From positions 4,941,501 to 5,005,500 of the forward strand of contig NZ_CP130630.1 in assembly GCF_030551255.1 (NCBI RefSeq): a stretch of DNA of 64,000 nt, read 5' to 3'. Origin of the DNA: Streptomyces sp. NL15-2K. GTDB lineage: Bacteria; Actinomycetota; Actinomycetes; Streptomycetales; Streptomycetaceae. The stretch's first letter is position 1. Every line of letters starts with the position of its first letter. The position numbers and the translations under genes are program-made. A model generated the notes under the pieces. That model was not told the DNA's origin and ran no database searches. It saw nothing but the letters and a program-made list of their open reading frames with translations. Shown here piece after piece: positions 43,656 through 52,793 of this stretch.

Positions 43656-44675
43656 TCACCGCACCGCCAGCGTCACCGGCTGTCCCGTGCGCAGTGACTC
43701 GTACGCGGCCAGCACGATCCGCAGGGTACGCAGGCCCGACGCGCCGTCCGGAGACGGTCGCCGTCCGGTGCGGGCCGCGTCGAGGAACTCGTCGAGCATG
43801 GCGGCGTCCAGGTCCGTCCCGCCTGCCTCCCAGCGGTCGCGGCCGGTGGTGGAGTCGAAGCCGCCGAGCAGCGGGGGGAAGGCGTCGAACTCCACGATCG
43901 CCTTCTCGCCGACGCAGGTCATGGCGAGTCCGCCCCAGGTCGGGTGGTCCGGCGGGTGGCTCCAGCTGGCGTCCACGGCGGCGACCAGCCCGCCGGGGTA
44001 GCGGATGGTGACCAGGCCCGCGGTCTCGACGTGCTGTGTGGGGCCGCCATCGTCCAGGATGCTGTTCGCCTGGGCGTACACCTCCGCCGCCTGCTCGCCG
44101 TCCAGCAGCGCGTCCACGAGGTCGGCGATGTGGACGGTGTGGTCGGCCAGTGCTCCGCCGCCCGACAGTTCCGGGTCGGCGAACCAAGGGTGCGAACGGG
44201 CCGGGTTCGAGCCGTTGTTGGCTCCGTGGACACTGACGAGCCCGCCGAGCGAGCCGTCGGCGAGGGCGCGGCGCAGGGCGGTGAACACGGGGCTGAACCG
44301 TACGGGATAGGCGGTCATCAGCCCGACCCCGGCCGTTTCGCAAGCGTCGATCATGGCTTGTGCGTCCGCTTCCGTCGTCGCGAGTGGCTTCTCGCAGAGC
44401 ACGTGTGCTCCGGTCGCGGCGGCCCGTTCGACCAGGTGCCGGTGGCGGGCGTTCTCGCTGGTGACCACCACGGCGTCGGGGCGCAGGGCGAATATCTCGT
44501 CCCAGCTGTCGGCGTAGGCGGCGCCGAGCTCTTCGGCGAGGGCCCGGCCGCGGGTGGGGTCGTCCGGCGGGGCTTCGGGGTCGGCGGTGATCAGTTCGAT
44601 GCCGTCGCGGTCGCGCAGCAGCCTGATGTAGGTCGCCGCGTGCACATGGGCGAAGGACAGTACGGCGACTCTCAC
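43656..44675 (-). CDS. Gfo/Idh/MocA-family oxidoreductase
   Basis: The product is 339 aa from GTG 44675, overlapping the preceding gene by 4 bases. The N-terminal Rossmann domain begins RVAVLSFAHVHAATYIRLL, a less usual glycine region (SFAHVHA in place of GxGxxG). The CEKPLATT motif with the catalytic Lys is intact. The C-terminal alpha/beta domain (FADPELSGGGALADHTVHIADL) is also typical. It should oxidise or reduce a sugar or cyclitol with NAD(P). It is the last gene of the sugar operon. Confidence 0.88.
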   Translation of the reverse strand: MRVAVLSFAHVHAATYIRLLRDRDGIELITADPEAPPDDPTRGRALAEELGAAYADSWDEIFALRPDAVVVTSENARHRHLVERAAATGAHVLCEKPLATTEADAQAMIDACETAGVGLMTAYPVRFSPVFTALRRALADGSLGGLVSVHGANNGSNPARSHPWFADPELSGGGALADHTVHIADLVDALLDGEQAAEVYAQANSILDDGGPTQHVETAGLVTIRYPGGLVAAVDASWSHPPDHPTWGGLAMTCVGEKAIVEFDAFPPLLGGFDSTTGRDRWEAGGTDLDAAMLDEFLDAARTGRRPSPDGASGLRTLRIVLAAYESLRTGQPVTLAVR

Positions 44676-45715
44676 TGGTCAATTCCCCCTGTGGGTACGG
44701 TGGTTGCCTGTGCTGTGAGTTCGACGGTCCGGCCGGTGCGGGCCGACTCCGCCGCGGCCTCCGCGATGCGGACGGCCGCCACGCCGTCCCGGGCGCTCAC
44801 CCGGGGTTCCGGACCTCCCGCGAACGCCTCTGCGAACTCGCGGATCTGGATGAGGTAGGGCGACTCCCCGAGGTCCCCGAAGCCCCCGAGGTCCCCAGCC
44901 GGTATGCCGTCCGCCGGTCCGCCGGACGCGGCACCGGTGATCCGCAGATCGAGGTGCGCCCGCGAGTCGTGCTGGACGGTACCGCCGGTGCCCGACACGT
45001 GGAACGTGGTGCGGAACGGTGTCGCCGTAGGTCCCCACACCCCTACGACCTGCGTGATGGCGCCTCCGGCGTGGGTGAGTACGGCGGTACCGGTGGCGAC
45101 CGCACCTTCCGGGGCCGGGGCGGTGAGATGCCCCTGCTGGCGGGCGTGGACCCGGACGACGTCGCCGAAGAGCCAGCGGGCGATGTCCATGTCGTGGATC
45201 ATCTGGTCCGTCAGGATCCCGCCCGAGCGGGCCGGGTCGGCGAACCAGCCGCTCCACGTGGGATAGCGGCCGGTGCGGGTGAACCGGGCGACCGCCACCC
45301 GGCCCAGCCCGCCCCCGGCGACCAGGTCGCGCAGGCGGGCGTAGGCGGGGAAGAAGCGCACGACGTGTCCCGGATACAGCCTCACCCCGGCCGCTTCGGC
45401 CGCGTCGGCCATGTCCCCGGCCTCGGTCGCGTTGAGCGCCAGCGGTTTCTCGCACAGGACATGGGCACCTGCCGCGACGGCGGTCAAAGTGATCTCCCGG
45501 TGGGTGTCGGTCGGCGTGCATACGTCCACCACGTGGGCCCCGGCGATCGCCTCGCCCAGGGAGCCCACGGAGGTCGCGCCGAACTCCCGGGCGAGCGCGG
45601 GGGCGCGGCCGTCGGGGGCGTAGACGCGTACGCGCGCGCCGAGGGCGGCCCACGCGGGCAGATGGGCGCGGGCGATGCCACCCGCGCCGATCAGCGCGAC
45701 TTCGAGTTCTGCCAT
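44672..45715 (-). CDS. Gfo/Idh/MocA-family oxidoreductase
   Basis: The product is 347 aa. ATG 45715 has AGGAGG upstream. The nucleotide-binding loop is classic (VALIGAGGIARAHLPAWAAL), and the catalytic-lysine motif CEKPLALN and the GGILTDQMIHDMDIARWLFG segment are present. Two such paralogues in series with an ABC importer are typical of inositol or rare-sugar catabolic loci, where they act in successive steps. Confidence 0.9.
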   Translation of the reverse strand: MAELEVALIGAGGIARAHLPAWAALGARVRVYAPDGRAPALAREFGATSVGSLGEAIAGAHVVDVCTPTDTHREITLTAVAAGAHVLCEKPLALNATEAGDMADAAEAAGVRLYPGHVVRFFPAYARLRDLVAGGGLGRVAVARFTRTGRYPTWSGWFADPARSGGILTDQMIHDMDIARWLFGDVVRVHARQQGHLTAPAPEGAVATGTAVLTHAGGAITQVVGVWGPTATPFRTTFHVSGTGGTVQHDSRAHLDLRITGAASGGPADGIPAGDLGGFGDLGESPYLIQIREFAEAFAGGPEPRVSARDGVAAVRIAEAAAESARTGRTVELTAQATTVPTGGIDQ

Positions 45716-45779
45716 GGAATTCTCCGACCTCCTGTGTGGTCAGCCTTTGTCAGCCTCTGTGTGGTGGGCCCATGCGCGT

Positions 45780-46628
45780 TCAGCCCTTGAGCGCGCCGCT
45801 GAGCACGCCGCTGATGAAGTGCCGCTGGAAGAACAGGTAGACGAGCACCACCGGGGCGATCACGATCAGGGTGGCCGCGGCGAGCAGTGGTACGTCGACG
45901 CCGAACTGCCCGGTGAAGAAACCCAGTCCGGCGGGGGCCGTACGGCGGGCCGGGTCCTGGATGAGGATCAGCGGGAGCAGGAACTGGTTCCAGCTCCAGA
46001 CGAAGTACAGAACGCCCAACGTGGTCACCGCGGGGCGGGAGTTGGGCAGGAGGATCCGCCAGAGCGTCACCCAGGACGAGGCGCCGTCCAGCCGTGCGGC
46101 TTCCATCAGGCTGCGCGGCATGGTCGCGAAGTGGGCGCGCATCCAGAAGACCCCGAACGGCATGAACGCGCCGATCTCCGCGAGCGCCAGCCCCGGCACC
46201 GTGTTCGTCAGACCGACGGCGCGCAGGTCGTAGTAGAGCGGGATGATCGTGCCCTCGGTGGGGATGGACAGGCCGAGCAGCAGGTACGCGTAGAGCCTTC
46301 CGCGGCCGGGGACGTCCAGGGTCGCCAGCGCGTATCCGGCCAGGGTCGCGCACAGCACCGCGGCCGGCACCACGCACAGCGCGATCACCACGCTCGACCG
46401 CAGCAAGGTGCCGAACCCCGCGGCGGACCAGGCGCGGGAGAAGTTCTCCAGATGCAGCCCGTCCGGCAGGGCGAAGCCGGTCAGGGGAGCGCCCGCGGGC
46501 TGGAGTGACGCCAGCAGCAGGGAGGCGAACGGCACGAGTACGGCGGCCATGAAGAGCGTGAGCAGGACGGGTGCCGCCAGTCGCCCGGTGAGCGCCTTTG
46601 TGCCGGTGGGTGAGGTCACGGTGGTCAC
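45780..46628 (-). CDS. Sugar ABC transporter permease, MalG type
   Basis: The product is 282 aa. GTG 46628 overlaps the upstream permease stop and has GGGAGG before it; longer upstream frame is rejected. Six membrane spans and the EAA loop (SLMEAARLDGASSWVTLWRI) that docks the ATPase are visible. The end (FFQRHFISGVLSGALKG) is the standard CUT1 permease tail. No ATPase gene is nearby, so a shared MsiK-type ATPase probably energises it. Confidence 0.92.
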   Translation of the reverse strand: MTTVTSPTGTKALTGRLAAPVLLTLFMAAVLVPFASLLLASLQPAGAPLTGFALPDGLHLENFSRAWSAAGFGTLLRSSVVIALCVVPAAVLCATLAGYALATLDVPGRGRLYAYLLLGLSIPTEGTIIPLYYDLRAVGLTNTVPGLALAEIGAFMPFGVFWMRAHFATMPRSLMEAARLDGASSWVTLWRILLPNSRPAVTTLGVLYFVWSWNQFLLPLILIQDPARRTAPAGLGFFTGQFGVDVPLLAAATLIVIAPVVLVYLFFQRHFISGVLSGALKG

Positions 46629-47632
46629 GGTGCCTCCCTGGACAGCCTGTTGATCACCAGGACGGCGAGGGAGATGACCGCCGTCAGCGCGATCGCCAGG
46701 GCGCTGGCCACACCGACCGCTCCGCCCCCGAAGGCCAGGCGGTAGATGAGGATTCCGGGCACGACGGTGCTGTTGCCCGGGCCTCCCCCGGTGGTGATGT
46801 AGATGAGGTCGAAACTGGACAGGGCGGCGATGACGGTGATGGACAGCGCCACCGCGAACTCCGGTCGCAGCAGCGGGACGGTGATCGCGGTGAACTCGCG
46901 TACCGGGCCTGCCCCGTCCATCCGTGCCGCCTCGTAGATCTCCTGGTCGATGCGCTGGGTCCCGGACAGGAACAGCACCATGCACAGGCCCGAGACGACC
47001 CAGGTCCCGATCAGTCCTACGGCCGGCAGGGCCCAGGTGAAGCTGCCGAGCCAGGCGTCGGCGAGGCCGCCCAGGCCGATCGCCCGCAGCGCCTGGTTGA
47101 GGATGCCGTCCTCGGCGTACACCCAGCGCCAGAGGATGCCGACCGCGACCAGCGGGATGACCTGGGGCAGGAACAGCACGGTGCGGACCAGGCCGGTGCC
47201 CCGGCGCCCGGCACGCCGGGACACGATCGCCGCCGAGACCAGGCCAACGCAGATCGGCAGCACGGAGAAGAACAGGATCAGTGCGCCTGCGTGCCAGGCG
47301 GCGGCGCGCAGTTGCGGGTCGTCGGCGATACGGCGGTAGTTGTCGAGGCCGACGAAGGACGGGAGGGTCACGCCGTCCCAGTCGAACAGCGAGAGGTAGG
47401 CGGTGTGCAGCAGCGGCAGTACGGCGAAGAGCGTGTAGGGCAGAAGGGCAGGCAACAGGTACAGCAACGCCACGGCACGCCTGCCGCGGCGGCCGGACCG
47501 TGCCGTGCGGGGGCGTCGGCGCACGGCACGGTGCTCCCCGTGCTCCCCGTGCTCCCCGTGCTTCGCCGGGCGCGGGGCGCCGGGTGTGCCGGGAGCGCGG
47601 GCGGGATCGGTCAGTCGGTCGGCAGTGGTCAT
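46625..47632 (-). CDS. Sugar ABC transporter permease, MalF type
   Basis: The product is 335 aa from ATG 47632. A basic N-terminus with a short GEHGEHGEH repeat precedes six membrane spans (AVALLYLLPALLPYTLFAVL). The EAA loop is EIYEAARMDGAGPVREFTAI. It pairs with the MalG-type permease. Start and stop overlap the neighbouring genes by 4 bases, so the three transport genes are translated together. Confidence 0.92.
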   Translation of the reverse strand: MTTADRLTDPARAPGTPGAPRPAKHGEHGEHGEHRAVRRRPRTARSGRRGRRAVALLYLLPALLPYTLFAVLPLLHTAYLSLFDWDGVTLPSFVGLDNYRRIADDPQLRAAAWHAGALILFFSVLPICVGLVSAAIVSRRAGRRGTGLVRTVLFLPQVIPLVAVGILWRWVYAEDGILNQALRAIGLGGLADAWLGSFTWALPAVGLIGTWVVSGLCMVLFLSGTQRIDQEIYEAARMDGAGPVREFTAITVPLLRPEFAVALSITVIAALSSFDLIYITTGGGPGNSTVVPGILIYRLAFGGGAVGVASALAIALTAVISLAVLVINRLSREAP

Positions 47633-49014
47633 TGGTGGTAGTTCTCGAAGTCCGTCTGCAGACCGGCCAGAAACTTCTCGGGGGTGGCTTTGCCTCCGGC
47701 GAGGAGTTGCAGCTGAGTGGTGAGGGTGTCGCCCATCGTCGGGCTGGAGGAGTTCTGGATGAACGGCTGCAGGCCGGCGTCCTTGACGATCGTCTGCCAG
47801 CCCGTCCGGACATCGCCCAGCAGTCCGGTCTGGCTCGGCATGGCGCCCGCGTCCGGAGCCATGAAACCCCCCTTGGCGATGATGGCGGCGGCCTGCGCTT
47901 CGGCGGCGAAGTCGAGGAACGCGGCGGCCGCGGCCGCGTTCTTCGACTTGCTGGAGACGCAGTAGTACACGCCGGCGCCGGTGGTGCGTACCTTCCCGCC
48001 GGAGGTGACGGGCGGCATGTTGAAGTAGCCGGCCCGCTCGCCCAGGCCCTTGGCCACCGCGGCCGCCGCCCAGTTGCCGCTGATCCGGAAGACGCCGTCG
48101 CCCTTGGCGAAGGCGGCGGTGGCGTCGTTGTCACTGACGCCGTTGACCTTGGGGGTGACGTACCCCTTGTCCACCCAGCGCTTGAGGGTCTCGGCCGCCT
48201 GCTCGGCCTCCGGCAGCACGATGGTGGCGCCCTTGTGTCCGTAGGCCCACGCTTCGCGGTCCCGGGGCGTCAGGTAGGCCGAAAGCAGCACGTTGAAGGG
48301 GTGGTTGAGACCGCCGTCGAGGTTTCCGGCGACGAGTGCGGTCTCACCGGCCGCCTTGGCCTTGGCGAACAGGGCCTCCAGCTCGTCCAAAGTGGCCGGG
48401 GGGACGGTCAGGCCCAGCTTCTGGGCCTTGGCCTTGTTGTAGTAGACGCCCTCGAACGACAGGCCCGCCCCCACCCCGTACAGGTCACCGGTGCCTACGG
48501 TCTTGCCGTCGGCGGTGAGGGTGATCTGGTCCAGGCCGGGGAACTTCTCCGCCCAGCCGTACGCCTTGCCGTACTCGCCGACCTTGAGCAGCAGCCGTCC
48601 GGGGATGAGGTTCTGCATGCCGGAGGTGAACTGGGCGATGTCGGGGGCGCTGTCGGCCGACATGGTGGTGTTGATGCTCTTGAGGTAGTCGTCCCAGCCC
48701 GTGTACTGGCGCTTGACGGTGATGTTGGGGTGCTTCTCGCGGAAGGCCGCGATGAGGCCCGGGGTCATGGTGGTGTCGTCGGCGTCGGCGACCACCAGCG
48801 TGATCTTCTTGTCGGCCGGTACCGCCGTGGAGACCGGGCCGGTGCTGCTCTTCTCGGACGACGAGGCACCCGGGGTCAGATCGCTGCACGCGGTGAGTGC
48901 CGCGGCGCCGATCGCGCCGGTGGCCGTGAGGAAGGTACGTCTCGAGAAGGTACGTCTCGAGGCGGTATGTCTAGAGACGGCAGGTCTCGAAAGGGGCGAC
49001 GGGCTGGGGCTCAT
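47629..49014 (-). CDS. Sugar-binding lipoprotein of ABC transporter (CUT1 family)
   Basis: The product is 461 aa from ATG 49014 with GGGAG upstream. The signal has twin arginines and a lipobox (LTAC), so it is a Tat-exported lipoprotein. The Arg-Arg motif is duplicated (SRRTFSRRTFL) by a short DNA repeat. The mature protein follows the family-1 binding-protein pattern: KITLVVADADDTTMTPGLIA, YTGWDDYLKSINTTMSADSA, PDIAQFTSGM. First gene of an operon that also encodes two permeases and two Gfo/Idh enzymes. The sugar is unknown. Confidence 0.92.
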   Translation of the reverse strand: MSPSPSPLSRPAVSRHTASRRTFSRRTFLTATGAIGAAALTACSDLTPGASSSEKSSTGPVSTAVPADKKITLVVADADDTTMTPGLIAAFREKHPNITVKRQYTGWDDYLKSINTTMSADSAPDIAQFTSGMQNLIPGRLLLKVGEYGKAYGWAEKFPGLDQITLTADGKTVGTGDLYGVGAGLSFEGVYYNKAKAQKLGLTVPPATLDELEALFAKAKAAGETALVAGNLDGGLNHPFNVLLSAYLTPRDREAWAYGHKGATIVLPEAEQAAETLKRWVDKGYVTPKVNGVSDNDATAAFAKGDGVFRISGNWAAAAVAKGLGERAGYFNMPPVTSGGKVRTTGAGVYYCVSSKSKNAAAAAAFLDFAAEAQAAAIIAKGGFMAPDAGAMPSQTGLLGDVRTGWQTIVKDAGLQPFIQNSSSPTMGDTLTTQLQLLAGGKATPEKFLAGLQTDFENYHQ

Positions 49015-49150
49015 GAGGTCTCCCGGGCGTGGCGCGACAGAGGGAGCCGACGGCGGGGACGCCGGCGGGGGCGTGATGCATGAGGCCGCGGGGGTGTGCG
49101 GCGCGGAGGGCGCGAGGAGGTCGGAAGGCGCCGTGGAACGGCAGCTCGAC

Positions 49151-49213
49151 AGTTCGACTGCCGCTTGGGTAGTTCGATAAAGCAGTTGCGTTTTATAATC
49201 GGAGGCAGTTCGA
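49151..49213. promoter_or_regulatory. Regulatory region between sugar operon and ROK gene
   Basis: AGTTCGA occurs three times (49151, 49171, 49207). Between the last two, CGATAAA and TTTTATAATCG (49175-49201) form an imperfect A+T-rich inverted repeat. It is the only A+T-rich patch in the divergent gap and is the likely ROK operator and promoter. Confidence 0.55.
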
Positions 49214-49297
49214 CCCGCGTCAAGGACTCACGGCTGGATTGTTATCGTCGGTGCGGCCGCGCCGGTCCCCGCCGCACCACTCCCCAGGAGGTTGATC

Positions 49298-50548
49298 ATG
49301 CAGGCGCTGTGGCCGCTCGGAGGGCCGGCGGAGCCGAACGCTCCCGGGCACGAACTGCCCGCGGTGGTGGGCGTCGCGGACCTGCGTGCCACGAACGCCG
49401 CGGCCATCCTCGCCGCCGTCCGCTCGACGGACCCGCACCCCCGGCTGTCCACACTGGCCGAGGCGACCAAGCTCTCCCGGCCCACAGTCGAAGCGATCGT
49501 CGAGGAACTGACCGACTGCGGCCTCATCGAGGTCGCCCCGGCCGTCTCCGCCCGTGGCCAGCGGTCGCCCGGTCGCCCGGCCCGCCGGTTCCGGTTCCGC
49601 CCGCACGCGGGCTTCGTCGTCGGCGTGGACGTACGGCCCCGATCGGTGAGTGCCTGCCTCGCCGACCTCGACGGCCGGGTGGTGGCCGTCGAACGCAGGT
49701 CGGTGCGCGCCGATCTGGGCGGCCAGGCCCGTGCCCGCGCCGTCACCGCGGTGGTGCGGCGCGCGATCGACAGTTCCGGAGCCGATGCCCGGAGAGTGTG
49801 GGCCGCGACGATAGGCACCCCCGGTCTGGTGAACCGGAGCAACACCCGTATCCGGCAGGCCGACAACCTCAAGGGCTGGGCCGAGGCGGACGTCGTCACC
49901 ACCCTCCGCGACGCCCTCGGCTGCCCGGTCGCCGTGGAGAACGACGCCAACCTCGCCGCGCTGGGCGAGCAGTGGCGCGGGGTCGGCGGCTCGGCCGACG
50001 AGATGGTCTTCGTCCTGCTCGGTGAACGCCTCGGTGCCGGCATCATCACCGGCGGACGCCTGCTGCGCGGGCACCGCGGCGCGGCCGGTGAGATCGGATT
50101 CATCCGCTTCCCCGGCAGCACCTCGTCGCAGCCGGGCCTCGAACCCCTGGTCGAGAACGTCGAGAACCATGGCGCGGACCTGGTACGTAGCGCAGGCGCC
50201 GACATCGTCCGTGGCGCCGCCTCGGGGGATCCGGAAGCGGTCGCGGCCATCACGTCGTACGGGAGGAGACTGGCCGCCGGGATCGCCCCCGTGCTGCTCG
50301 CGCTCGACCCGGCCCTGGTCGTGCTCGGCACCAGCCTGTTCGCCGCTCCCGACCTGCTCCCGGCGGGGGAACTCCTCCTGAGTGCCGCCGAGGAGGAAGC
50401 CGGCAGCCTCCTCGTCGACCTGCCGCAGTGGCGGCTGTCCTCCCTGGGTGACGAGGCCGTGATCACCGGCGCGGTACGTTTCGCCCTCTCCTCCGTCGAA
50501 GAGGTGCTGCGCACCCGGCCCACGCTCCTTCCGGCCCGGGGGCGGTGA
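49298..50548 (+). CDS. ROK-family transcriptional regulator
   Basis: The product is 416 aa. ATG 49298 follows CAGGAGG. The N-terminal winged helix reads LSTLAEATKLSRPTVEAIVE. The ROK domain has GVDVRPRSVSACLADLDGR, ATIGTPGLVN and VENDANLAALGEQWRG. The zinc-binding Cys cluster of typical ROK proteins is missing after GHRGAAGEIGF. It probably represses the divergent sugar operon and senses a sugar. Its last 46 codons are repeated at 60739-60876. Confidence 0.9.
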   Translation: MQALWPLGGPAEPNAPGHELPAVVGVADLRATNAAAILAAVRSTDPHPRLSTLAEATKLSRPTVEAIVEELTDCGLIEVAPAVSARGQRSPGRPARRFRFRPHAGFVVGVDVRPRSVSACLADLDGRVVAVERRSVRADLGGQARARAVTAVVRRAIDSSGADARRVWAATIGTPGLVNRSNTRIRQADNLKGWAEADVVTTLRDALGCPVAVENDANLAALGEQWRGVGGSADEMVFVLLGERLGAGIITGGRLLRGHRGAAGEIGFIRFPGSTSSQPGLEPLVENVENHGADLVRSAGADIVRGAASGDPEAVAAITSYGRRLAAGIAPVLLALDPALVVLGTSLFAAPDLLPAGELLLSAAEEEAGSLLVDLPQWRLSSLGDEAVITGAVRFALSSVEEVLRTRPTLLPARGR

Positions 50549-50562
50549 CGCGCTCGGCTCGC
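50411..50562 (+). repeat. Direct repeat, ROK 3' end, copy 1
   Basis: This stretch matches 60739-60890 without gaps and with few mismatches (offset 10328). It covers the last 46 ROK codons and about 14 bases beyond. Confidence 0.85.
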
Positions 50563-50564
50563 GC

Positions 50565-51029
50565 CTAGTCCCGTGAGGGAAGGCGTGCGGGGGCCGTGTT
50601 GCTCACCTGCTGAAAGATGACCGACGTGCGGAAGCCGGTGATTTCGCCGCGCTTGCTGAGCCGGTCGGTGAGGAAGGCGTGCAGGTGGTCCAGGTCCTGG
50701 ACGGCGACGTGGAGGAGGAAGTCGTCGCCCCCGGAGAGGACGAAGACGTGGAGGACTTCCGGCAGGCCGCCGGCGAAGGCCTTGAAGGTGTCGATGACGG
50801 CGCGGCTGAGCGGGCGTACCTGAACCGACACGAGCGCCTGAACGCCGCGGTTGAGGGCCGCGGGATCGATGTCGGCGTGGTAGCCGCGGATGACGCCCCG
50901 GCGGTGGAGCGCCCGGACCCGCTCCAGGCAGGTCGACGGGGCGATGCCGAGCTGTCGGGCGAGTTCGCGGTTGGACTGCCGGGCATCTGTCTGGAGAAGC
51001 CGGACGATCTCCGAATCAAGTTCATCCAT
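50565..51029 (-). CDS. Lrp/AsnC-family regulator
   Basis: The product is 154 aa. ATG 51029 (DELDSEIVRLLQTDAR) is the natural family start; longer upstream frame is an artefact. The HTH is NRELARQLGIAPSTCLERV and the RAM domain is QALVSVQVRPLSRAVIDTF. It is divergent from the amino-acid dehydrogenase fusion and probably regulates it in response to an amino acid. A 13-bp palindrome sits just before its start codon. Confidence 0.92.
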   Translation of the reverse strand: MDELDSEIVRLLQTDARQSNRELARQLGIAPSTCLERVRALHRRGVIRGYHADIDPAALNRGVQALVSVQVRPLSRAVIDTFKAFAGGLPEVLHVFVLSGGDDFLLHVAVQDLDHLHAFLTDRLSKRGEITGFRTSVIFQQVSNTAPARLPSRD

Positions 51030-51033
51030 GGCC

Positions 51034-51046
51034 GGGTACGGTACCC
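51034..51046. promoter_or_regulatory. 13-bp palindrome GGGTACGGTACCC
   Basis: The palindrome is perfect around a central G and overlaps the place where the ribosome site of the minus-strand Lrp gene should be. A likely autoregulatory site. CGGACGAACGA also occurs twice in this gap (51116, 51142). Confidence 0.55.
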
Positions 51047-51167
51047 AATCTTCAGCCAAACGTTCGGTCGAGCCCCTGAGTGATGAGTCGGTCGTCCAGT
51101 ATGGCGTCGTCGAAGCGGACGAACGAGAAGCATATGAAAGACGGACGAACGAAGGGGCTGCGGACTC

Positions 51168-52793
51168 ATGCTCGATCACGAGCAGGTCGCGATCCACACC
51201 GGTCGGCGTTCCCGGCTGCCGGTGATCGTGGCTGTTCACTCGACGGCACTCGGCCCGGCGGCCGGCGGCCTGCGGCTCTGGCACTACCCCGACTGGCGGG
51301 ACGGCCTCACCGACGCCCTTCGGCTGTCGGCGGCGATGACCTCGAAGTTCGCCGTGGCCGGGCTGCCCAGCGGGGGCGGGAAGGCCGTCGTGGTCCTGCC
51401 GGAGGGGACGGAGCTCGATGACGGGCGGCGCCGCGACGTGCTGCATGACGTGGCGGACGTCATCGCGTCGCTGGGCGGTGTGTACGCCACCGGGCCGGAT
51501 GTCGGGACCGGGCCCGAGGACATGGCTTTGATCGGGGAAATCACTCCTCATGTGTTCTGCCGGCCGGCCCGTCTGGGCGGCAGCGGCGACTCGTCCCCGC
51601 ACACCGCGCAGGGAACCCTCGCCGCACTGCGGGCCGTCGGCCGACGGCTGTACGGCAGCTCGAGTCCGGTCGGCCGCCGTCTCGCCGTGGTCGGTCTGGG
51701 CCGTGTCGGCGCCGGGCTCGCCCGTCTGCTCGCCGCCGAGGGAGCCGCTCTGACGGTGACCGACATCGATCCGGACAAGCGGAAGATCAGCGACGAGCTC
51801 GGCGCTGTCTGGCGGTCGCCCGAGGAGATCCTCGCCGCGGACGTGGACATCGTGGTCCCCGCGGCTCTCGGCTCCGTCCTGACCAGGCGGTCCGTGGCGG
51901 ATCTCCGCTGCCGAGCCGTGGTCGGACCGGCGAACAACCAGCTCGCCACGCCGGATGTGGCGGACCTGCTGCACCAGCGCGGCATCATCTGGGTGCCGGA
52001 CTATGTCGCGAGCGCGGGAGGAGTCATCAACGCCGTCAGCACCGAGCTCCACCGCGTCGGTGCCGACGACGCCCGTGCACGAGTCCGCGCCATCGAGGAC
52101 ACCGTCGACGACCTGCTGGACACCGCGCGGCGCAGCGGCCAGACCCCGGCGCGGGCGGCGAGCGAGCTGGCCCGGCGTCGGCTGGGTGCCGCCGGCTCGC
52201 CCACGGCGTCGTCACGGTTGCGGGCCGCGGGGCCTGGTGACGCCGAGAGCGTGGCACTGCTGCACGCCGACAGCTGGCGTCGGCACTACCGCGGCGCGTA
52301 CTCCGACGCGTTCCTGGACGGCGATGTGGTGGCCGACCGGCGGTCCGTCTGGTCCGCGCGCCTGTCCGCCCCGGGCAGCAGTGCGACGGTCGTGGCCGAG
52401 GACGACACCGGGCTTACGGGGTTCGTCCACGTCGTCTTCGACGAGGACGGCCGCTGGGGCAGCCGCGTCGACAATCTGCACGTCACCCAGCACCGCCGGC
52501 GATCGGGCCTCGGCACCGCGCTGCTCTCCCGCGCCGCCAAGGCCGTTACCGAGCGCGCGAGGGGCGACGGCATGTACCTGTGGGTGCTCGAACAGAACAC
52601 GGCGGCACAGGCGTTCTACCAGGCCATGGGCGGCACCCGCGTCGAGAAGGCGCCGGTCCCAGCCCCCGGCGGCGTGGCGTCCCGGCTCGCCGGCTCCCCC
52701 GCCATGCTTCGCTTCACCTGGCCCGACGCCTCACTGCTCGCGCAGACAGGCGGACCGCAAGGCGTACAGACAACCCGGAGGACTACGCCATGA
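51168..52793 (+). CDS. Leucine-dehydrogenase-type amino-acid dehydrogenase fused to GNAT acetyltransferase
   Basis: The product is 541 aa. Residues 1-~345 are a Glu/Leu/Phe/Val dehydrogenase: GPAAGGLRLWHYPDWRDGL, catalytic and substrate lysines in AMTSKFAVAG and PSGGGKAVVV (12 residues apart, as in leucine dehydrogenase), Rossmann VVGLGRVGAGLARLLA, and PDYVASAGGVINAV. Residues ~350-525 are a GNAT domain: VALLHADSWRRHYRGAYSDA, NLHVTQHRRRSGLGTALLSR, WVLEQNTAAQAFYQAMGG. Both parts look intact. Such a fusion is unusual. It may deaminate an amino acid and acetylate a related amine. The stop overlaps the methyltransferase start. Confidence 0.88.
   Translation: MLDHEQVAIHTGRRSRLPVIVAVHSTALGPAAGGLRLWHYPDWRDGLTDALRLSAAMTSKFAVAGLPSGGGKAVVVLPEGTELDDGRRRDVLHDVADVIASLGGVYATGPDVGTGPEDMALIGEITPHVFCRPARLGGSGDSSPHTAQGTLAALRAVGRRLYGSSSPVGRRLAVVGLGRVGAGLARLLAAEGAALTVTDIDPDKRKISDELGAVWRSPEEILAADVDIVVPAALGSVLTRRSVADLRCRAVVGPANNQLATPDVADLLHQRGIIWVPDYVASAGGVINAVSTELHRVGADDARARVRAIEDTVDDLLDTARRSGQTPARAASELARRRLGAAGSPTASSRLRAAGPGDAESVALLHADSWRRHYRGAYSDAFLDGDVVADRRSVWSARLSAPGSSATVVAEDDTGLTGFVHVVFDEDGRWGSRVDNLHVTQHRRRSGLGTALLSRAAKAVTERARGDGMYLWVLEQNTAAQAFYQAMGGTRVEKAPVPAPGGVASRLAGSPAMLRFTWPDASLLAQTGGPQGVQTTRRTTP

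Noticed and set aside
46629..48134. Long upstream extension of the MalG-type permease frame
   Set aside because: It is Pro/Arg/Thr-rich shadow coding across the MalF-type permease and binding-protein genes. The GTG at 46628 has a ribosome site and fits family length.
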